Source of the DNA: Methanolinea sp. UBA473
GTDB lineage: Archaea; Halobacteriota; Methanomicrobia; Methanomicrobiales; Methanospirillaceae
Direction of reading: 5' to 3'
Length of the DNA stretch: 9,433 nucleotides
Assembly (NCBI GenBank): GCA_002509495.1
Contig: DAEV01000085.1
Location: 1 to 9,433 of the forward strand
The translations under genes were made by a program, and so were the position numbers. How positions within the stretch are numbered: the first letter of the stretch is position 1; every line of letters starts with the position of its first letter. The notes beneath the pieces were generated by a model. The model did no database searches. It was not told the DNA's origin and saw only the letters and a list, made by a program, of their open reading frames with translations. Of this stretch, positions 6,215 to 9,433 are shown one piece after another.

Positions 6215-7531
6215 ATGAAGATTGCACTGGTCAGTTCACGCCGCGATCCGGGTGGATGTACGATCCACGATGCCCTGGTCCGGCTCCTTGACGAGCGGAG
6301 CGACCGCCCGTATCCCCTGGAAGTGCACCAGCTGGAGATAATCACCGTAGACGAGCGTCTCATTTACCAGGACCATCTCGACAGATCCCTCGATGCGGAA
6401 CTCATCATTTTTCTCTCGCGCCATTCGAGTGTGCACCCTGTCCCTGTGCTCACGGTCCACGTCACGGGAAACCCCGGCAACGCCGATTTCGGAGGAATTG
6501 AACGATCCCTCGCCACTGCCGCACCGGAGTGGATGCACTCGATCCTCCGGAATCTGTCCAGGAACGCCCCGGAAGGATTCCGGGCAGGATACGAGGTGAC
6601 ACATCACGGACCCTCCGAGATCGTCACCCCTTCGCTCTTCGTGGAGGTGGGAAGCACTGAGAAGGAATGGAGGGATCCGGTTGCCGGGGAGGCGGTCGCA
6701 CTGAGTGTGCTGCATGCCTCCCCATCCAAGATTATCCCGCTCGTCGGTTTTGGAGGGACCCACTATGCACCAAGGCAGACCCATATCGCCCTCGTATCGC
6801 AGGGTGCGTTCGGGCATATCGCCCACAGCCGGGAGATCCAATCCCTGAACGAACCGATGATCAGGCAGATGCGGGATAAGACCGGTGCGGTGGCCGCGTA
6901 CATCGATAAAAAAGCTTTGTCCTCCGGCGAGGTGGAAACGCTCCACAGGATTCTCGGATCAATAAGTCTCCCGATCGTCCAGGAGGGGGACCTCGTTGCC
7001 ATGGGGAACCTCTCGTGGGAGACCTACCGCAGGATCCTTGATCTCGCAGAAGAGATCATGCCGGAGGCAAAAGTCCGGCTCTCCCCGATGGGAAACGACG
7101 GCATCCCAGTGATTGTTGATCTGTCTCCGGACCTTCTCGACGAAGCCGCAGGGTGTAACCTGGGGGATCTTCGGAAAGGTCTGCTGGCCCTCCCCCTTGT
7201 CAGCCTTTCGACCCAAAAAAAGGCAGTATTATCGAGATTTATCACCATGGAGGGAGATAGCGCCGGAGTACGGCATGATTTAATAAGCTTATGCGTAAAC
7301 ATCATACGTAGAGGCGAACGTACTGCCGTTGCAGGTGACCACCTCACCATCCACAGGCACAGATTTGACCCCGGAAAGGCGCGCAATCTGGGGGTACCGC
7401 AAGGACCGCTCTTCGGGCAGCTGAGGAACGGTCAGGCTGTGCAGCTGGGCGAGAGGGTGATCACACCCGAGATGGTCCAGACCTGCAGTGAAACACGTAT
7501 CCATATCCCGGGTTTGGAGAATTACGTATGA
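6215..7531 (+). CDS. dtdA: D-aminoacyl-tRNA deacylase (archaeal DTD2 type) with C-terminal extension
   Basis: Hydrolyses D-amino acids mischarged on tRNA, a cytoplasmic proofreading step. The catalytic module is about residues 1-270. Seen: MKIALVSSRRDPGG at the N-terminus, FLSRHSS (66-72), LTVHVTGNPG (79-88), the strongly diagnostic GFGGTHYAPRQT (178-189), and AFGHIAHS (198-205). At 438 residues it is much longer than the roughly 270-residue archaeal enzymes such as the Pyrococcus one; the extra C-terminal part is a domain seen in some methanogens and haloarchaea. Within it, LGVPQGPLFGQLRNG (392-406) followed by VITPEMV (415-421) closely resembles a segment of tRNase Z. The ATG at 6215 has a G-rich SD about 6 nt upstream. 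The gene ends in an ATGA overlap with ftsZ, so the two are probably co-translated. Confidence 0.92.
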   Translation: MKIALVSSRRDPGGCTIHDALVRLLDERSDRPYPLEVHQLEIITVDERLIYQDHLDRSLDAELIIFLSRHSSVHPVPVLTVHVTGNPGNADFGGIERSLATAAPEWMHSILRNLSRNAPEGFRAGYEVTHHGPSEIVTPSLFVEVGSTEKEWRDPVAGEAVALSVLHASPSKIIPLVGFGGTHYAPRQTHIALVSQGAFGHIAHSREIQSLNEPMIRQMRDKTGAVAAYIDKKALSSGEVETLHRILGSISLPIVQEGDLVAMGNLSWETYRRILDLAEEIMPEAKVRLSPMGNDGIPVIVDLSPDLLDEAAGCNLGDLRKGLLALPLVSLSTQKKAVLSRFITMEGDSAGVRHDLISLCVNIIRRGERTAVAGDHLTIHRHRFDPGKARNLGVPQGPLFGQLRNGQAVQLGERVITPEMVQTCSETRIHIPGLENYV

Positions 7532-8622
7532 ACAGGTCCATTGTTGAAGTGGCGTTGACCAAGGCGAAAGACGACGCACTGGACGTCTCGAAGAACAATG
7601 AGGATCTGGACCAGATCCTCAAGGAATTAAAGACTGAAATTGCGGTAATCGGCTGCGGGGGTAGCGGGTCCAATACGATCACCCGGATGAAGGAGGAAGG
7701 CATCTTCGGGGCCAGGCTGGTCGCCCTCAATACCGATGCCCAGCACCTCTCCCGCACGGTAGCGGATCACCGCATCCTCATCGGCAGGCAGCGCACCAGG
7801 GGCCTGGGTGCAGGTTCCATCCCCCAGATCGGAGAGGAAGCGGCGCTCGAGAACGAACAGGATATCAAACGGGCGGTGACCGGTGCGGATATGGTCTTCA
7901 TCACCGTCGGACTCGGCGGCGGGACCGGGACGGGTGCCGCCCCTATTGTCGCCAAGGCGGCCCGCGACGAAGGCGCCCTCACCATTGCCGTCGTCACCCT
8001 GCCCTTCACGGCCGAGGGAGCGATCCGGATGGAGAACGCAGAGGCAGGGCTTGAACGGCTTCGAGACGTTGCGGACACCGTGATCGTGGTCCCGAACGAT
8101 CGTCTTCTGGAAGTGGTTCCCAAGCTGCCTCTCTATGCCGCATTCAAGGTGGCCGACGAGGTCCTTATCCGTGCCGTGAAAGGGATCACGGAACTAATCA
8201 CCCTGCCCGGGCTCGTGAACCTGGACTTTGCGGACGTGCGCACGGTGATGGAGCGCGGGGGCGTCGCGATGATCGGGATGGGGGAGAGCGATTCCGAGGA
8301 AAAAGCCGCAGATTCGGTAAAAAAGGCAATACGTTCGCCATTGCTTGACGTGGACATCTCCGGGGCTACTGCCGCGCTGGTGAATGTCATAGGGGGTCCG
8401 GACATGACCATGGAAGAGGCCGAGGGAGTAATCCAGGAGGTTTACAACCGCATCGCGCCGGATGCACGCATTATCTGGGGAGCACAGGTGGATTCCTCGA
8501 TGCAGAACAAGATGCGGACCATGCTGGTCGTGACAGGTGTGCGGTCGCCACAAATATATGGTAGGAATGAAAAAATTACCCCCAAAGTTCAGAAACAGTT
8601 CGAGATTGATTTCTTGAAGTGA
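7528..8622 (+). CDS. ftsZ: Cell division protein FtsZ (archaeal FtsZ1-like)
   Basis: Tubulin-family GTPase that polymerises into the division ring at mid-cell. The 364-residue protein has IGCGGSGSNT (41-50) for nucleotide binding, NTDAQ (68-72), the tubulin signature GGGTGTG (130-136), TLPF (157-160), PNDRLL (189-194), and the catalytic T7-loop NLDFADV (231-237), in which D233 and D236 are the GTP-hydrolysing type residues. All key residues are intact, so it should be an active GTPase. The N-terminal 35 residues form a charged, probably flexible lead. The C-terminal tail is short and ends FEIDFLK, a possible partner-binding peptide. Adjacency to secE and spt5 suggests the FtsZ1 paralogue. ATG 7528 overlaps the dtdA stop (ATGA) and has GGAG at 7516-7519. 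Confidence 0.97.
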   Translation: MNRSIVEVALTKAKDDALDVSKNNEDLDQILKELKTEIAVIGCGGSGSNTITRMKEEGIFGARLVALNTDAQHLSRTVADHRILIGRQRTRGLGAGSIPQIGEEAALENEQDIKRAVTGADMVFITVGLGGGTGTGAAPIVAKAARDEGALTIAVVTLPFTAEGAIRMENAEAGLERLRDVADTVIVVPNDRLLEVVPKLPLYAAFKVADEVLIRAVKGITELITLPGLVNLDFADVRTVMERGGVAMIGMGESDSEEKAADSVKKAIRSPLLDVDISGATAALVNVIGGPDMTMEEAEGVIQEVYNRIAPDARIIWGAQVDSSMQNKMRTMLVVTGVRSPQIYGRNEKITPKVQKQFEIDFLK

Positions 8623-8627
8623 TTTAG

Positions 8628-8822
8628 ATGGAGATTGCAAAACCTGATATTAAATTCAATATCAACGAGGAACTCTTCCGGAAATACTGGAGGATCCTCA
8701 AACTCGCCCGGACCCCGAAACGAGAGGAGTTCCAGAAGATTGCCCTGGTCGCAGCAGCCGGGGTGTTGATCGTGGGATTGATCGGATTCATAATCTACGA
8801 GCTTATGCTCTTACTGCCTTGA
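8628..8822 (+). CDS. secE: Protein translocase subunit SecE (Sec61 gamma)
   Basis: Small essential subunit of the SecYE-beta channel in the cytoplasmic membrane; it clamps the two halves of SecY. The 64-residue protein has the family layout: an amphipathic N-terminal helix (about 13-28, FRKYWRILKLA), the RTPKREEF hinge (28-35) and one C-terminal transmembrane helix (about 38-63, IALVAAAGVLIVGLIGFIIY onward). Single-span SecE of this size is normal for archaea. It starts 5 nt after the ftsZ stop; GTGAT at 8619-8623, which spans that stop codon, is a plausible SD. Confidence 0.93.
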   Translation: MEIAKPDIKFNINEELFRKYWRILKLARTPKREEFQKIALVAAAGVLIVGLIGFIIYELMLLLP

Positions 8823-9301
8823 TGGATATGGAAGAACTCCACAACCGTGTTTTTGCCATTAAGACCACGTCCAAGCAGGAGAGGACGGTTGCGGATAATA
8901 TCAAGAAGGCGATCGAGTCGGGTGCAAGCGACGTAAAAGTCGTGGCGATCATCGTCCCGGACGAGCTGAAAGGATATGTCCTGGTCGAGACGCCCGAGAG
9001 CCTGCCGAGGGTCGAGCAGCTTGCAGAGAAAGTCGCCCATGCGCGCACCGTGGTCAAGGGAGAGACCACCCTGTCCGAGGTCGCCCATTTCCTGGTACCG
9101 AAACCCGTGGTCAGCGGCATATCGGAGGGCACTATCGTAGAGCTGATCGCCGGACCTTTCAAAGGGGAAAAAGCGGTCGTAAAGAGGATCGATACGGGGA
9201 AAGAGGAGATTACCGTGGAACTCTATGAGAGCGTCCTCCCCATCCCGATCACCGTCCGCGGGGACAATGTCAGGGTCGTGGACAAGGGAGACGGAAAATA
9301 A
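8822..9301 (+). CDS. spt5: Transcription elongation factor Spt5 (NusG family)
   Basis: Binds the RNA polymerase clamp, usually with Spt4, to keep elongation processive and to help link transcription with translation. From ATG 8822 it is 159 residues: an NGN domain (about 9-92) with VFAIKTTSKQERTVADNI (10-27) and LKGYVLVE (49-56), a short linker, and a KOW domain (about 99-155) with SEGTIVELIAGPFKG (101-115). This is the standard archaeal architecture and length. The chosen ATG overlaps the secE stop by one base (TGATG), fitting translational coupling; a TTG at 8819 and an ATG at 8828 are less likely alternatives. No independent SD is visible. It is the last gene of the dtdA-ftsZ-secE-spt5 cluster before a 107-bp gap. 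Confidence 0.95.
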   Translation: MDMEELHNRVFAIKTTSKQERTVADNIKKAIESGASDVKVVAIIVPDELKGYVLVETPESLPRVEQLAEKVAHARTVVKGETTLSEVAHFLVPKPVVSGISEGTIVELIAGPFKGEKAVVKRIDTGKEEITVELYESVLPIPITVRGDNVRVVDKGDGK

Positions 9302-9336
9302 TATCCGGATCTATCCCACTTCTCACGGTGTATACA

Positions 9337-9343
9337 TTTAAAT
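9337..9343 (+). promoter_or_regulatory. rpl11: Probable TATA box for the rpl11 ribosomal operon
   Basis: TTTAAAT within GTATACATTTAAATCC is TATA-like and lies about 70 nt upstream of the L11 start, predicting transcription start near 9365 and a leader of roughly 40-45 nt. The surrounding 107-bp gap is the only space between spt5 and rpl11. Confidence 0.5.
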
Positions 9344-9358
9344 CCGTTCCCGTCAACC

Positions 9359-9364
9359 TTTTTT
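9359..9364 (+). terminator. Poly-T tract, possible intrinsic archaeal terminator after spt5
   Basis: CCTTTTTTAACC gives six consecutive T residues about 58 nt after the spt5 stop. Archaeal RNA polymerase can terminate at T-runs without a hairpin. It also lies at about the predicted rpl11 start site, so it could instead be an initiator region. No strong upstream hairpin is seen. Confidence 0.3.
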
Positions 9365-9408
9365 AACCCACGCTGAGGACCCGAGAGGGACAGCATGGTG
9401 ATACGAAC

Positions 9409-9433
9409 ATGGCAGAAGTGGTCGAGGTATTAG
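9409..9433 (+). CDS. rpl11: Ribosomal protein L11, first eight codons (runs off the right edge)
   Basis: ATG at 9409 opens MAEVVEVL, matching the N-terminus of archaeal L11 (uL11), a GTPase-centre protein of the large ribosomal subunit. GGTGAT at 9397-9402, complementary to the 16S 3' end, lies 6 nt upstream. The position directly after secE-spt5 is the conserved archaeal arrangement, usually followed by rpl1, rpl10 and rpl12. Only eight codons and one base are present; the call rests on this peptide plus synteny. Confidence 0.8.

Noticed and set aside
6236..6946. Minus-strand 236-codon open frame antisense to dtdA
   Set aside because: The opposite strand carries the diagnostic GGTHYAPR motif of DtdA; the antisense product looks random.
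9328..9337. GTGTATACAT shared by the rpl11 promoter region and, on the minus strand, the Mo-operon promoter (6162-6153)
   Set aside because: Many 10-bp matches are expected by chance in a window this size on both strands, and the two copies sit at different distances from their genes.
1..9433. CRISPR array, tRNA or rRNA genes, insertion sequences, attachment sites, replication origin
   Set aside because: No regularly spaced direct repeats, no tRNA cloverleaf or CCA-end pattern, no transposase motifs and no origin-like repeats were seen on either strand.

Overview
This 9.4-kb window comes from a methanogenic archaeon, most likely a euryarchaeon of the Methanomicrobiales. Three things point there. 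The protein repertoire is archaeal: an archaeal-type isoleucyl-tRNA synthetase, a DTD2-type D-aminoacyl-tRNA deacylase, SecE, an Spt5 with NGN and KOW domains, and an archaeal L11 start. The gene order dtdA-ftsZ-secE-spt5-rpl11 is an archaeal arrangement. Promoters are TATA-like, Shine-Dalgarno sites match GGAGGTGAT, and coding DNA is moderately GC-rich beside AT-rich promoter islands. Genus-level placement is inference; no 16S or mcr gene is present.

Layout. (1) 1-680, minus: the 5' part of ileS, which runs off the left edge. (2) 681-998: a 318-bp divergent intergenic region with a likely ileS promoter, a 12-bp perfect palindrome and a clear TATA box for the rightward genes. (3) 999-2940, plus: an NAD(P)-dependent aldehyde dehydrogenase followed by a small LOG/TIGR00725-like Rossmann protein that probably starts at CTG. 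(4) 2912-6140, minus: a tightly coupled three-gene operon, read right to left, of a 58-residue Cys-rich protein, a MoeA-type molybdenum insertase, and a MoeA fused to a periplasmic-binding-protein-like domain. The junctions overlap by 4 nt (ATGA) and 7 nt (GTGGTAA). The operon ends 29 bp inside the convergent LOG-like gene. (5) 6141-6214: a short AT-rich divergent promoter region with imperfect dyad symmetry. (6) 6215-9301, plus: dtdA, ftsZ, secE and spt5, closely packed (4-nt overlap, 5-nt gap, 1-nt overlap). (7) 9302-9433: an intergenic region with a TATA-like box and poly-T tract, then the first eight codons of rpl11.

How the genes work together. The leftward operon is a molybdenum/tungsten cofactor module. 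MoeA proteins insert the metal into molybdopterin; in methanogens the main clients are formylmethanofuran and formate dehydrogenases. The rightward block combines translation quality control (DtdA), cell division (FtsZ), protein export (SecE), transcription elongation (Spt5) and the ribosome (L11). The most interesting hypothesis is that the LOG-like protein, whose gene is tail-to-tail with the Mo operon, is a molybdenum-cofactor carrier, and that the Cys-rich leader protein is a metal sensor or accessory factor for this module.
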